Source: JAXFPC01 sp034180005
GTDB taxonomy: Bacteria; Bacillota; Negativicutes; Acidaminococcales; Acidaminococcaceae
Direction of reading: 5' to 3'
Assembly (NCBI GenBank): GCA_034180005.1
Contig: JAXFPC010000030.1
Span: 1 to 25,736, forward strand
DNA: 25,736 bases
Below the pieces are notes generated by a model, which was given only the letters and a program-made list of their open reading frames with translations, made no database searches and had not been told where the DNA came from. Every line of letters begins with the position of its first letter. Positions within the stretch are counted from its first letter, which is position 1. This document shows, one piece after another, positions 15,158 to 23,030 of the stretch. The position numbers and the translations under genes are program-made.

Positions 15158-15751
15158 TTACGCATCCTTAGGTGAAAATTTGGGAGTTTGTTCGTCGCAA
15201 TCCAACCAAAAACCGGCATGAGCGAAACGCAGTCCGAGTTCCGCGGCGGCCAGGCAGAGGAGGAAATCAGGACCGATTTGCAAAATACCGCAGTAAAAAA
15301 TTACCCACCACAGTGAAACAGGAGCTGAGATGACATAGTTGGATACTACGTAAAACCAGATAAGTCCGAACATATAAACTACGGCCATGCCTATAAGATT
15401 AACTCCCAACAAATGCATTAAATTACGTTTATTTAACGATCGGGAAAACTTTCCGCAGACGTAGGCTTGAACAATAAATCCGAGCAGGTATCCGAAAGTA
15501 GGTTGTGCAATATATCCGGGGCCGCCTCCGGAGGCGAATACCGGAATACCGACAAGGCCCATGACAACATAGGCTAAAACAGCCAACATTCCCAGACGAG
15601 CTCCTAAAACAAGACCCGCAAGCAGCGTAAATAAAAATTGCAGGGTGTAGACATCGTTGCCGATAGGGATACGTATAAATGTTCCGGCTGTGATAAGCGC
15701 TACAAAGAGTGCGCACATTATAAGTTCGCGAATTTCTATTCTCTTTTTCAA
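15158..15751 (-). CDS. bioY: BioY, biotin transporter S component
   Basis: A 197-residue substrate-binding membrane subunit of a biotin ECF transporter, which works alone or with the EcfAAT module (not in this window). About six hydrophobic segments are present. Family marks include the N-terminal RELIMCALFVALITAGTFI and the biotin-site loop GGPGYIAQPTFGYLLGFI. The start is TTG at 15751, six bases after a strong GGAGGAG; no closer ATG exists. Length is typical. A BirA-type operator overlaps its promoter, so it is expected to be repressed when biotin is plentiful. It is a single gene, convergent with sufU. Confidence 0.93.
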   Translation of the reverse strand: MKKRIEIRELIMCALFVALITAGTFIRIPIGNDVYTLQFLFTLLAGLVLGARLGMLAVLAYVVMGLVGIPVFASGGGPGYIAQPTFGYLLGFIVQAYVCGKFSRSLNKRNLMHLLGVNLIGMAVVYMFGLIWFYVVSNYVISAPVSLWWVIFYCGILQIGPDFLLCLAAAELGLRFAHAGFWLDCDEQTPKFSPKDA

Positions 15752-15784
15752 AGATGACTCCTCCTAAAAATATAGTACGCTCTT

Positions 15785-15813
15785 AGCATACGCCATTTAT
15801 AGCTTGTTGTCAA
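15785..15813 (-). promoter_or_regulatory. bioY promoter
   Basis: On the minus strand a perfect TTGACA (15813-15808) is followed after 17 bases by TATGCT (15790-15785). The TTGACA lies inside one half-site of the BirA box. Confidence 0.75.
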
Positions 15814-15838
15814 CTTTAAAAACAAAATGGTTTACCAA
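15807..15838. promoter_or_regulatory. BirA (biotin repressor) operator
   Basis: TTGTCAAC (15807-15814) and GTTTACCAA (15830-15838) are separated by 15 bases. The known Firmicutes BirA box is TTGTTAAC-N14/15-GTTAACAA, so each half differs at one or two positions. Overlap with the -35 of bioY fits repression by BirA charged with biotinyl-AMP. Confidence 0.8.
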
Positions 15839-15888
15839 AGTGCGCAAGATGAAGTTGTATCGCAATAAATTGTGGTGCATTGCCGAGT

Positions 15889-15929
15889 AAAAATTAAGAG
15901 CAGAAAATAATTTTCTGCTCTTAATTTTG
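15889..15929. terminator. Orphan terminator-like hairpin
   Basis: AAAATTAAGAGCAGAAAA (15890-15907) pairs perfectly with TTTTCTGCTCTTAATTTT (15911-15928) around a three-base TAA loop. No recognised gene ends here in either direction: bioY is divergent to the left and the receptor gene begins 329 bases to the right. It may end a small RNA or insulate the two promoters. Confidence 0.6.
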
Positions 15930-16017
15930 TAAATGCGTGAGATAAAATTTTGCCTGTCATTTAAATTAATCATAAATTTTCACATAGGGTAAAAGAGTAA
16001 AATTGTAAATATTTATG

Positions 16018-16045
16018 ACTTATAAAATTATATAATTTTATAAGT
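16018..16045. repeat. Perfect 28-bp AT-rich palindrome upstream of the TonB receptor
   Basis: The 14 bases ACTTATAAAATTAT at 16018-16031 are followed directly by their exact reverse complement (16032-16045). Being spacer-free, it suits a dimeric regulator or cruciform more than a terminator. It lies about 180 bases upstream of the receptor promoter. Low complexity raises the chance of coincidence. Confidence 0.6.
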
Positions 16046-16145
16046 ATGTTTTAAAATGATTGAATATTTTTCTAAATTTATCAACATAAAAATTTAAAAA
16101 AGTTAAGATAATTTACTGAAAATAAGCGGATATAATTATAAGATT

Positions 16146-16184
16146 TATCATAATATATATAATTAATTCATATATATTATGATA
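16146..16184. repeat. 39-bp inverted repeat just upstream of the receptor promoter
   Basis: TATCATAATATATAT (16146-16160) and its exact reverse complement (16170-16184) flank a nine-base centre. The repeat ends 10 bases before the -35 at 16195, where an activator or repressor would bind. TATAATT-N11-CATAATA at 16131-16155 also resembles the Helicobacter NikR box (TATWATT-N11-AATWATA) with one mismatch, but AT-rich DNA gives such matches easily. Confidence 0.5.
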
Positions 16185-16194
16185 TTAGTAATTA

Positions 16195-16223
16195 TTGACA
16201 TTAAGTAAATAATATGGCAAAAT
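16195..16223 (+). promoter_or_regulatory. Putative promoter of the first TonB receptor
   Basis: A perfect TTGACA (16195-16200) is followed after 17 bases by CAAAAT (16218-16223), a four-of-six match. A start near 16230 would exclude the upstream ATG at 16222 and supports the TTG start at 16258. Confidence 0.5.
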
Positions 16224-16257
16224 GTACAGGAAAATATTAAGAAGAGGTGTGAATACG

Positions 16258-18489
16258 TTGAAAAGAAAAAATATTGTATCAGTTATATTAGCTGCACTGC
16301 TCAGCAGTGTCTGTATGTCGACGATGGCCGCAGAAAACAAGTATCAAACATTTTTTCTTGATAAGTTAATAGTTGAAGCAGATGCTTACGTGCCGGGAGA
16401 ATATGTTAATAATGCAGGTGCGGTTGGAATTATGGGAAAAAAGAGTGTTATGCGGACTTCTTTTAGTATGACGAATATCGCTCAAAAAAATTTAGACATT
16501 TTTTTAGGTCCTAATGAACCTTTGGATAAAGCTTTAGTTGGAGTACCGTCAGTTCGAGCATCCGGAAGCATTTTGCACGGAGATTTTTCCGTGCGAGGTT
16601 TTCGTTCAAACGGCACTTCGATGTATGTCAATGGTGTGCATGGCGTAATGACGCAATTCAATTTGCCGATGTTTGCTATGGAGGGGATTGATATTGTGTC
16701 CGGACCCAATTCGATGTTGGGAAGCAGTGGAGTGCAGTATGAATCAAACACTGCCGGAGGCATAATAAATGCGAGAAGCAAAAGAGCCGGCAAAGAAAAT
16801 TTCATTAAATACAAACAGACATTTTCGGGCAAGGGTTCTTACGGAGAATATCTTGATGTGAGTCAAAGGCTTGGTAAAGATAACGCGTGGGGAGTTCGTT
16901 TGAATACGGAGCTGCTCAACGGAGAAACAGCTGTTAACGATGCGAATATGAAGGCTAAGGGTGTAGCTGTGAATATTGATCACAACAGCAAGAAAAGCAA
17001 TACAAACTTATTCGCCAACTACAGAGATTTAGATATTTATAATGGCATTCGTTGGTTTAAACTTGCCAATGGCGGCACATATAAAGTTTCCGGAATGAGT
17101 GGGACGATAATACGAAATATTCCGGGAGTGACGGGGCTTCCGGATGCACCCGACGGTGGCAGAAATTATGCGGCTGAGGGGACGTGGAAAGCCGGGTACG
17201 GATGGTTTGCCACTCTCAATCATGAGCAGTATCTTAGCGACAGATGGTCGTTGTTCGCCAATTTTGGTTACAGCAGGCAAAAGTTGAATCAGAATATATC
17301 ACCTAACATGAGCTCTTATTGGTTGACGGACGATTTGGGAAATTATGATCTTATTCAGACAAACAGTGCTACGCCGCAGCGTTCGTACTACGCTCAGGTC
17401 GGTTCAAAAAATAAATTCAATACCGGAGATGTTAAACATGAAATTATTTTCTCCGCCGATAAAGCGTGGAGAAACAGAAACGGGTCAAATACAGTTCCGG
17501 GAAGCAGATATCTGGGGCAGGCAAATATTTACAGCGGAATTTTAAATCAGGAGCATAATGCAGGTATTATTGGTTACACTACAAGACCGAATAATAAGAC
17601 TGCACTTTGGGGCATTTCTGTTCTTGACAATATGGAATACGGGAAATGGAATTTGATGTTGGGCTGGCATAAGCACGGAGCTGATGCCCGTTCGTGGGAT
17701 GTCAAAAATAAAGTTTATAAATCTGTAAAATCATCGGCGTCGTGTCCGACTTATTCGTTGAGTTACAGACCGGAAGAGAGCGTACTGATTTACGGTAATC
17801 ATGCAGAAAATTTTGATATCGGAACTGCTGCCGGTTCGAGTTATGCAAATGCCGGAGAGGTTTTGCCGCCTTCAAAAACAAAGCAGGATGAAGTGGGCAT
17901 TAAATACGCCGTTAAAAACGGTATTTATACCTTGGCATACTTTGATATCGATCAGGCCGGAAATGTTAGCGTGAACAAAGACGGGAAAAATTATTTTGTG
18001 CAGGATGGCAGGGTAAACCATAAGGGAGTCGAATTCAGCTACAACGGCAAGATTGCAGGAAAATGGTACGGTATGGTAGGCGCGGCGTATATGGATGCAC
18101 GCTATAAAAATATGGGAACGGCGTCGTACAAGAACGGGAAACGTGTTTCCGGGCAGGGATTCTGGAATGCGTCGGCTGCTTTGGAGTATAAAGCTGACGA
18201 TAAGTTCAGCGTTATAGGCAGAGCGACATACACGGGAAGGACTCCTTTCTATACGGTGAATTACAATACCAGTACTGTAACCGACAAAAGTAAACAGTTG
18301 CAAGCTCCTGCATATACTGTAATTGATTTGGGTGTTATCTACAATACAAAAATAAATAATACGCCTGTAAAACTATCCGCCATGTGCTATAACCTGCTGA
18401 ATAAGGATTATTGGATCGTAGCTCGCGGAGATCAAGTTTATCTTTCCACGCCGCGTACCTTCTCTTTAGCAGCAGAATTCAAGATTTGA
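16258..18489 (+). CDS. TonB-dependent outer-membrane receptor 1
   Basis: A 743-residue TonB-dependent transporter that carries a chelate or other ligand across the outer membrane using the proton-motive force. A signal peptide occupies residues 1-24 (ending TMAA). A possible TonB box follows (LDKLIVEAD, 34-42). The plug domain spans about 55-175, with FSVRGF (110-115), VSGPNSMLG (147-155) and TAGGIIN (165-171). The rest is the strand-rich beta-barrel, ending LAAEFKI at the stop. Start: an in-frame ATG at 16222 lacks a ribosome binding site and would lie within the promoter. TTG 16258 has GAGGTG eight bases upstream and gives an N-terminus matching that of the second receptor (MKRK). It resembles siderophore-type receptors. 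It is followed by a terminator-like hairpin and then the ABC importer genes. Confidence 0.92.
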   Translation: MKRKNIVSVILAALLSSVCMSTMAAENKYQTFFLDKLIVEADAYVPGEYVNNAGAVGIMGKKSVMRTSFSMTNIAQKNLDIFLGPNEPLDKALVGVPSVRASGSILHGDFSVRGFRSNGTSMYVNGVHGVMTQFNLPMFAMEGIDIVSGPNSMLGSSGVQYESNTAGGIINARSKRAGKENFIKYKQTFSGKGSYGEYLDVSQRLGKDNAWGVRLNTELLNGETAVNDANMKAKGVAVNIDHNSKKSNTNLFANYRDLDIYNGIRWFKLANGGTYKVSGMSGTIIRNIPGVTGLPDAPDGGRNYAAEGTWKAGYGWFATLNHEQYLSDRWSLFANFGYSRQKLNQNISPNMSSYWLTDDLGNYDLIQTNSATPQRSYYAQVGSKNKFNTGDVKHEIIFSADKAWRNRNGSNTVPGSRYLGQANIYSGILNQEHNAGIIGYTTRPNNKTALWGISVLDNMEYGKWNLMLGWHKHGADARSWDVKNKVYKSVKSSASCPTYSLSYRPEESVLIYGNHAENFDIGTAAGSSYANAGEVLPPSKTKQDEVGIKYAVKNGIYTLAYFDIDQAGNVSVNKDGKNYFVQDGRVNHKGVEFSYNGKIAGKWYGMVGAAYMDARYKNMGTASYKNGKRVSGQGFWNASAALEYKADDKFSVIGRATYTGRTPFYTVNYNTSTVTDKSKQLQAPAYTVIDLGVIYNTKINNTPVKLSAMCYNLLNKDYWIVARGDQVYLSTPRTFSLAAEFKI

Positions 18490-18531
18490 TCTGAAAAACT
18501 CGATATTTGGAGAATTTATGATATTTTCAGT

Positions 18532-18651
18532 ATGAACACAATGATAGGTATGCGATGTCTGTACGCTCTTCTTTTGTTCATGATTTATGGTACGGCAGTT
18601 CAGGTGACGGTTGCCACGACAGAAAATCCCTATTCATTTAAAGCAGGATAG
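18532..18651 (+). CDS. Possible 39-residue small membrane or secreted peptide
   Basis: ATG 18532 to TAG 18651 encodes 39 residues with a hydrophobic N-terminal stretch (CLYALLLFMIYGTAVQVTVA) and a polar tail (TTENPYSFKAG), the look of a signal peptide or single-pass peptide. There is no good ribosome binding site directly upstream, and its 3' end lies inside the terminator-like hairpin at 18621-18676, so it may be fortuitous or a relic of a larger gene. Confidence 0.25.
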   Translation: MNTMIGMRCLYALLLFMIYGTAVQVTVATTENPYSFKAG

Positions 18652-18676
18652 GGATTTCTGTTGTTTAAGTTTTAAT
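18621..18676 (+). terminator. Hairpin terminator between receptor 1 and the ABC importer
   Basis: ATCCCTAT (18625-18632) pairs with ATAGGGAT (18649-18656), extended by AGAAA/TTTCT, and is followed by a T-rich stretch (TTGTTTAAGTTTT). The 16-base loop and imperfect U-tract suggest partial termination, which could lower importer expression relative to the receptor. Confidence 0.5.
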
Positions 18677-18691
18677 AATTGAGGTATGTTC

Positions 18692-20263
18692 ATGAAAACA
18701 TGGCGGAAATATACAGTATGCATATTGGTCATTCTGCTGACAGCGATATATTTTGGCAATTGTTGGGGACGAACAGGTCGAAGCGGTGAACCGGAGATTG
18801 TTTTGGCCGCGGCAAGAGATCTCGCTCCGGGTAACAAAGATCCATATTTTTCATCGATTATTTTGAAGACTTGGGAGCCGTTGATCGGCATTTCGGATGC
18901 CGGAGAGGTGCAGCCAAAATTGGCAGTCAGCTGGCAAACCGATGCAACGTGCAGGGAGTGGACTTTCGATTTGCGCAAAGGAGTTATTTTTCAGGACGGT
19001 ACTCCCTTTGACGCAGATGCCGTTTTAGCCAATTTTATACGATATAAAAATATGGGATATCGTCCATCGACCTTTTACGGGTTTATGATTGAACGTATAT
19101 ATCCGTATTTGCAACGTGTTGAAAAGCTGGATGCATACACTGTGAAACTTTATTTTGCAAAATCGGTTCCCATGCTGATCTATCGTATGGCCGGATGGGG
19201 GAGCGCTATGTACAGTCCTCACTGCTTTAATGAGGCTACAGGTGAGTGGACGGGAACAGCTATAGGAACAGGACAATTCAAGATAGTTGAAAGGAAGATT
19301 AATGAGTACGTTATTTTGGAACGTTTTGCAGATTATTACGGTTCCAAGTCCAAGGCTCAGCGAATAAAAATTAAAGTTATTCCTGCACCGGAAACGAGAT
19401 ATTCGGCGCTCAAGTCCGGAGAAATACAAGGTGTGATAGATTTGGGAGGTTTGCCTCCGATACTGGCTGAAGAATTGTTGAAAGATGAAAAATTTGCCGC
19501 GGATTCTGCCAAGTCTACTATTTCGCATTATTTGACTTTGAACGGAGGAAGGTATCCTTTTTCCAGGGAAGAAATGCGTTTAGCGCTCAATCTTCTTGTT
19601 GACAGAGAAAAAATAGTCCAGCATTATTTCAGAAATATCGGCACGCCGACAATGAGTTTTCTTAACAGTACGAATCCGTTTGCTGAAATAGTGCCTGCAT
19701 ATACAGACCGTAAAAAAGCCGTTGCGCTTGCAAAAAATGTTTTGCACGGCAAACGCGCCAAGATTAAATTTATTATTCATCAATACGGTGTAGCCCGCTA
19801 TCCTTACAAGGTCATTGCGGAATATTTGCAGTCTGAGATGCGTGTGCTGGGATTGGATGCTGAAATTGTTATTGTGGACGGTATGTCGCAAAAAAAGGTT
19901 CTTGCAGAAGGCGATTTTGATATTTCCATAGGCACGCGAGGTTTGGGTAATCTTGATCCGACATCTTTATTGTACGATTTTTTTGCTTCCGGCGGTTCCG
20001 TGAATAATATGAACGGTATAAAATATTGTAATCCTGTTGTGGATGAATGTTTCAAAAAACTTGCTCATGAAAATCTTATTGACGAAAGAGCGAAGCTCTA
20101 TCGCCGGATAAATAATGAATTGATTGAACATCCGGCACTTGTACCGCTTATGGAGGACAGGAATTTAGCTGTGTACAGTAAAAGGTTAACGGGTTATAAA
20201 GCCTGCGTTTATGGCATTACTTTGGATGAGGTATGTTGGTCAAAGCAAGAGGTGAATTCATAA
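18692..20263 (+). CDS. NikA/DppA-type substrate-binding protein
   Basis: A 523-residue family 5 extracellular solute-binding protein that delivers ligand to the permeases encoded next. After an N-terminal hydrophobic segment (residues 7-22), the mature part shows ARDLAPGNKDPYFSS, WEPLIGISDAGEVQPKLAVSW, the signature EWTFDLRKGVIFQDGTPFDADA, and IGTGQFKIVERKINEYVILE followed by VIPAPETRYSALKSGEI. The last two align by eye with E. coli NikA (IGTGPWILQESKLNQY.. VIPDPTTRAVAFETGDI), pointing to the nickel/metallophore branch, though peptide-binding relatives are close. Cys24 follows FGN rather than a normal lipobox, so lipid anchoring is uncertain. ATG 18686 abuts GAGG; ATG 18692 has correct spacing. 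Its TAA touches the next ATG. Confidence 0.88.
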   Translation: MKTWRKYTVCILVILLTAIYFGNCWGRTGRSGEPEIVLAAARDLAPGNKDPYFSSIILKTWEPLIGISDAGEVQPKLAVSWQTDATCREWTFDLRKGVIFQDGTPFDADAVLANFIRYKNMGYRPSTFYGFMIERIYPYLQRVEKLDAYTVKLYFAKSVPMLIYRMAGWGSAMYSPHCFNEATGEWTGTAIGTGQFKIVERKINEYVILERFADYYGSKSKAQRIKIKVIPAPETRYSALKSGEIQGVIDLGGLPPILAEELLKDEKFAADSAKSTISHYLTLNGGRYPFSREEMRLALNLLVDREKIVQHYFRNIGTPTMSFLNSTNPFAEIVPAYTDRKKAVALAKNVLHGKRAKIKFIIHQYGVARYPYKVIAEYLQSEMRVLGLDAEIVIVDGMSQKKVLAEGDFDISIGTRGLGNLDPTSLLYDFFASGGSVNNMNGIKYCNPVVDECFKKLAHENLIDERAKLYRRINNELIEHPALVPLMEDRNLAVYSKRLTGYKACVYGITLDEVCWSKQEVNS

Positions 20264-21214
20264 ATGAGGAAGTTTCTCTGTTTTGCACTTAGAAAATTTG
20301 TTGTATTGCTTTTCTTTCTTGCAGGTATAACATTGGTGGCATTTCTTTTAGGTGTTGCGGCTCCAGGAGATCCTGCGCTCGCAGTTATGACGATGGACGG
20401 TATAACGGAGCCTACGGTGGGACAACTTGCCGTTTTAAGGCATGAGATGGGGCTTGATTTGCCCTTGTACGAACAGTATATCCGTTGGCTTTTAGGAGCA
20501 GCGCTAGGAGATTTTGGAACATCATATATAACAGGCAGACCTGTTTTGCAGGAGCTTGTCACTCGATTTCCCGTCACTTTTAAATTGTCGGTGTGTGCCT
20601 TGGGATGGGTTGTTTCTTTAGGGATACCTTTAGGTTTGTGGTCGGCGATGAAACTTAACAAGCCGGCAGAAATTTTTGTCAGGTTCGTAGTCATATTTTT
20701 TCTTTCCGTACCCGGATTTTGGCTGGCTATCATTTTAATTATGATATTGTCGGAAGAGCTTACTCTTTTGCCTTCCAGCGGTTATGGAACTTTCAGGCAC
20801 TGGTTGATGCCGTCATTTGTATTGGCGGCGGGGAGCGCTGCTGCTGTGGTGAGAGTTCAAAAAGTTGCGGCACTGGAGGTTATGGAAAAAGATTTCGTTC
20901 TGACTGAGCGCGCTAAAGGTCTTCCTTGGGATTTTGTCATAAAGAAACATGTTTTCCCCAACGCATTGATGCCGGTAATAACTATGTTGGGAACTTTTTT
21001 TGGAGCTGTATTGGGAGGTTCAGTCATAGTTGAAGATTTATTCTCACTTCCCGGAATAGGGAGCTATGTTTTAAGCGCGGTGTGGAGCAGGGATTATCCT
21101 GTTATTCAGGGGTATGTTGTTGTCAGCGGTACTGTATTTGTCGTTTTTAATTATTTGGTGGATATGAGCTATTATTTACTTAATCCGTTGATTCGTATCG
21201 AGGAGAAAAGATGA
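20264..21214 (+). CDS. ABC importer permease, NikB/DppB type
   Basis: A 316-residue inner-membrane permease of the nickel/peptide family. The typical first membrane helix (VVLLFFLAGITLVAFLL) is followed by the periplasmic GDPALAVM segment and LRHEMGLDLPLYEQYIRWL. The cytoplasmic EAA loop (ERAKGLPWDFVIKKHVFPNA) contacts the ATPases, and IVEDLFSLPGIGSY is the usual C-terminal family motif. Five to six membrane helices are expected. The ATG directly follows the binding-protein stop, and the end overlaps the next permease by four bases (ATGA). Confidence 0.94.
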   Translation: MRKFLCFALRKFVVLLFFLAGITLVAFLLGVAAPGDPALAVMTMDGITEPTVGQLAVLRHEMGLDLPLYEQYIRWLLGAALGDFGTSYITGRPVLQELVTRFPVTFKLSVCALGWVVSLGIPLGLWSAMKLNKPAEIFVRFVVIFFLSVPGFWLAIILIMILSEELTLLPSSGYGTFRHWLMPSFVLAAGSAAAVVRVQKVAALEVMEKDFVLTERAKGLPWDFVIKKHVFPNALMPVITMLGTFFGAVLGGSVIVEDLFSLPGIGSYVLSAVWSRDYPVIQGYVVVSGTVFVVFNYLVDMSYYLLNPLIRIEEKR

Positions 21215-22059
21215 TGAAAAATTTTACGCAACTATCGATGCGCTACAAATTGGCTGCTGCTTTTATAGTCTGCATTATTGCTGCGGCAATTTTCGCGCCG
21301 TGGTTGGCTCCATACGATCCTGTTGCGGTATCTACGGAAGAAATATTGCAGCCGCCTTCTGTTGAGCATTGGCTGGGAACAGATGCGTTAGGTAGAGATA
21401 TTTTAAGTCGTTTGATCTTCGGCGCCGGAACTTCTGTCGCTTTCGCAGTGGCCGCGGCGTGTTGCACGATGTTTGTCGGAGTTGCGATGGGCATGCTTGG
21501 CGGATATTATGGCGGGAATACGGATAAATTTATTCAGGTTCTTGTCAATTTGTGTCAAGGACTTCCCGGAATGAGCCTTATGATAGTTATTGCCGCCGTC
21601 ATGCCGGAAAACGATTTGCGCCTGGTGATTGCCGTGACGGTAACATCGTGGGCGGGATTTTCAAGAATTGTTCGCAGCGAAGTCATACGTATAAGTCATC
21701 AGCAATACATAGAATCGGCAAGAAGCATCGGCGCCGGAAGTTTTTATATTTTGCGCCGTCATGTTTTCCCAAATGCGGTTCCTGTATTGATCGTGTTGCT
21801 GAATTTGAAAATAGGAACATCTTTGCTTTCCGCTTCCGCCTTATCATATTTGGGACTTGGCGTTTCTCCTCCAGTTGCCGACTGGGGAGTAATGATAAGT
21901 GATGCGCGCGTATATTTTCGCAGCTATCCTTTAATGATTCTAGCTCCGGGAATTTGTATCACATCATTTTGTATGGCGATTAATTTGGTGGGGGACGGAC
22001 TTAGCGAAATGTTGAGTTTGAAGCGGAATAGTACTGAAAAGAGCGTGATCGGAGGCTGA
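21211..22059 (+). CDS. ABC importer permease, NikC/DppC type
   Basis: A 282-residue partner permease. Family marks are an N-terminal helix ending in FAPWLAPYDPVAV, the motif HWLGTDALGRDILSRLIFGA, the EAA loop ARSIGAGSFYILRRHVFPNA, and LSASALSYLGLGVSPPVADW near the C-terminus. GAGGAG precedes two possible ATGs (21211 and 21214); the first overlaps the previous stop. Forms the transmembrane pore with the preceding protein. Confidence 0.94.
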   Translation: MMKNFTQLSMRYKLAAAFIVCIIAAAIFAPWLAPYDPVAVSTEEILQPPSVEHWLGTDALGRDILSRLIFGAGTSVAFAVAAACCTMFVGVAMGMLGGYYGGNTDKFIQVLVNLCQGLPGMSLMIVIAAVMPENDLRLVIAVTVTSWAGFSRIVRSEVIRISHQQYIESARSIGAGSFYILRRHVFPNAVPVLIVLLNLKIGTSLLSASALSYLGLGVSPPVADWGVMISDARVYFRSYPLMILAPGICITSFCMAINLVGDGLSEMLSLKRNSTEKSVIGG

Positions 22060-22067
22060 GTTAAGCT

Positions 22068-23030
22068 GTGGATATAATTGTGAAGGATCTTTCTGTTTCC
22101 TTTTCTTTACCGGGGAAAAAAGTAAAGGTTTTGAAGCACATAGACGTTCGGTTTCCGCAAGGAATGATAACCGCCGTTATCGGTGAGTCGGGAAGCGGTA
22201 AATCAGTGTTGGGGACTTCTGTCGTAGGTTTGTTGGAGAAAAATGCGGAGTTTTGCGGCGAAGTCTTTCATGGAGAGCGTGATTTGCTGAAAGCGGATGA
22301 AAAAGAAAAGAATTTTGCGCGAGGAAGAGTTATTAGTTGGATAGCGCAAAATCCTCCAGCCGCGCTTTCACCGTTACTAAGGACCGGGGAATTGCTTTCG
22401 GAAATATTTTTTTACAGAGGATGTAAGACGCCGAATGCTGTTAAAGCGGCGTGCATGTCTCATTTGAGAAAATTCGGCTTTGAGGATCCTGAAAGAGTAT
22501 ATGAAAAATATCCTTGCGAATTGTCAGGTGGTATGGCGCAAAGAGTTCTTGCTTCAATGATGACCGTGGAGAAACCGGAATGGATTATTGCAGACGAGCC
22601 TACCAAGGGACTTGATCCGTTGGTACGGAAAGAGGTAGCGGAAATGTTCCTGCAAATGAAATCGGAACAAAGTACGGGTATCATTCTCATAACTCACGAT
22701 TTGCGTCTGGCGGAGAAAATAAGTGACCATACGGTAGTGATGTATGCCGGAGAGATTATGGAAAGCGGTCTGACGCGGGAAGTATTTGCCGCACCCAGGC
22801 ATCCGTATACGGAGGCGTTGTTGAAAGCGCAGCCGGATCGCGGTATGAAACCGATTAAGGGTGGAGAATATCATATAGCCGGCAGCGGCTGTGCATTCGG
22901 AAAAAGGTGTGATTGTTATGACGGCCTGCATTGTGCAGAACAGCAGGTCATGTGTATAAAGAGGGAGCATTTTGTGAAGTGTTGGAGGGAAACGCGAAGT
23001 GACGATTTTGACAGTGAAAAATCTGAGTAA
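22068..23030 (+). CDS. ABC importer ATPase, NikD/DppD type, with Cys-rich tail
   Basis: A 320-residue ATPase. Walker A is GESGSGKS (39-46), signature LSGGMAQRV, Walker B WIIADEPTKGLD, and the switch histidine is in LITHDLRLAEK. The C-terminal oligopeptide-transporter domain (PRHPYTEALLKAQP then a tail) carries six cysteines in about 32 residues (GCAFGKRCDCYDGLHC..VMC..VKC), the pattern seen in DppD/OppD relatives and proposed to hold an Fe-S cluster or disulfides. The start is GTG 22068; GGAGG ends about 14 bases upstream, an unusually long spacing, so translation may be weak or coupled. Overlaps the next gene by 32 bases. Confidence 0.9.
   Translation: MDIIVKDLSVSFSLPGKKVKVLKHIDVRFPQGMITAVIGESGSGKSVLGTSVVGLLEKNAEFCGEVFHGERDLLKADEKEKNFARGRVISWIAQNPPAALSPLLRTGELLSEIFFYRGCKTPNAVKAACMSHLRKFGFEDPERVYEKYPCELSGGMAQRVLASMMTVEKPEWIIADEPTKGLDPLVRKEVAEMFLQMKSEQSTGIILITHDLRLAEKISDHTVVMYAGEIMESGLTREVFAAPRHPYTEALLKAQPDRGMKPIKGGEYHIAGSGCAFGKRCDCYDGLHCAEQQVMCIKREHFVKCWRETRSDDFDSEKSE

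Noticed and set aside
16222..16257. Upstream ATG giving receptor 1 a 12-residue longer N-terminus
   Set aside because: It has no ribosome binding site and lies within the likely -10 region. TTG 16258 has a correctly spaced GAGGTG and yields a normal signal peptide matching receptor 2.
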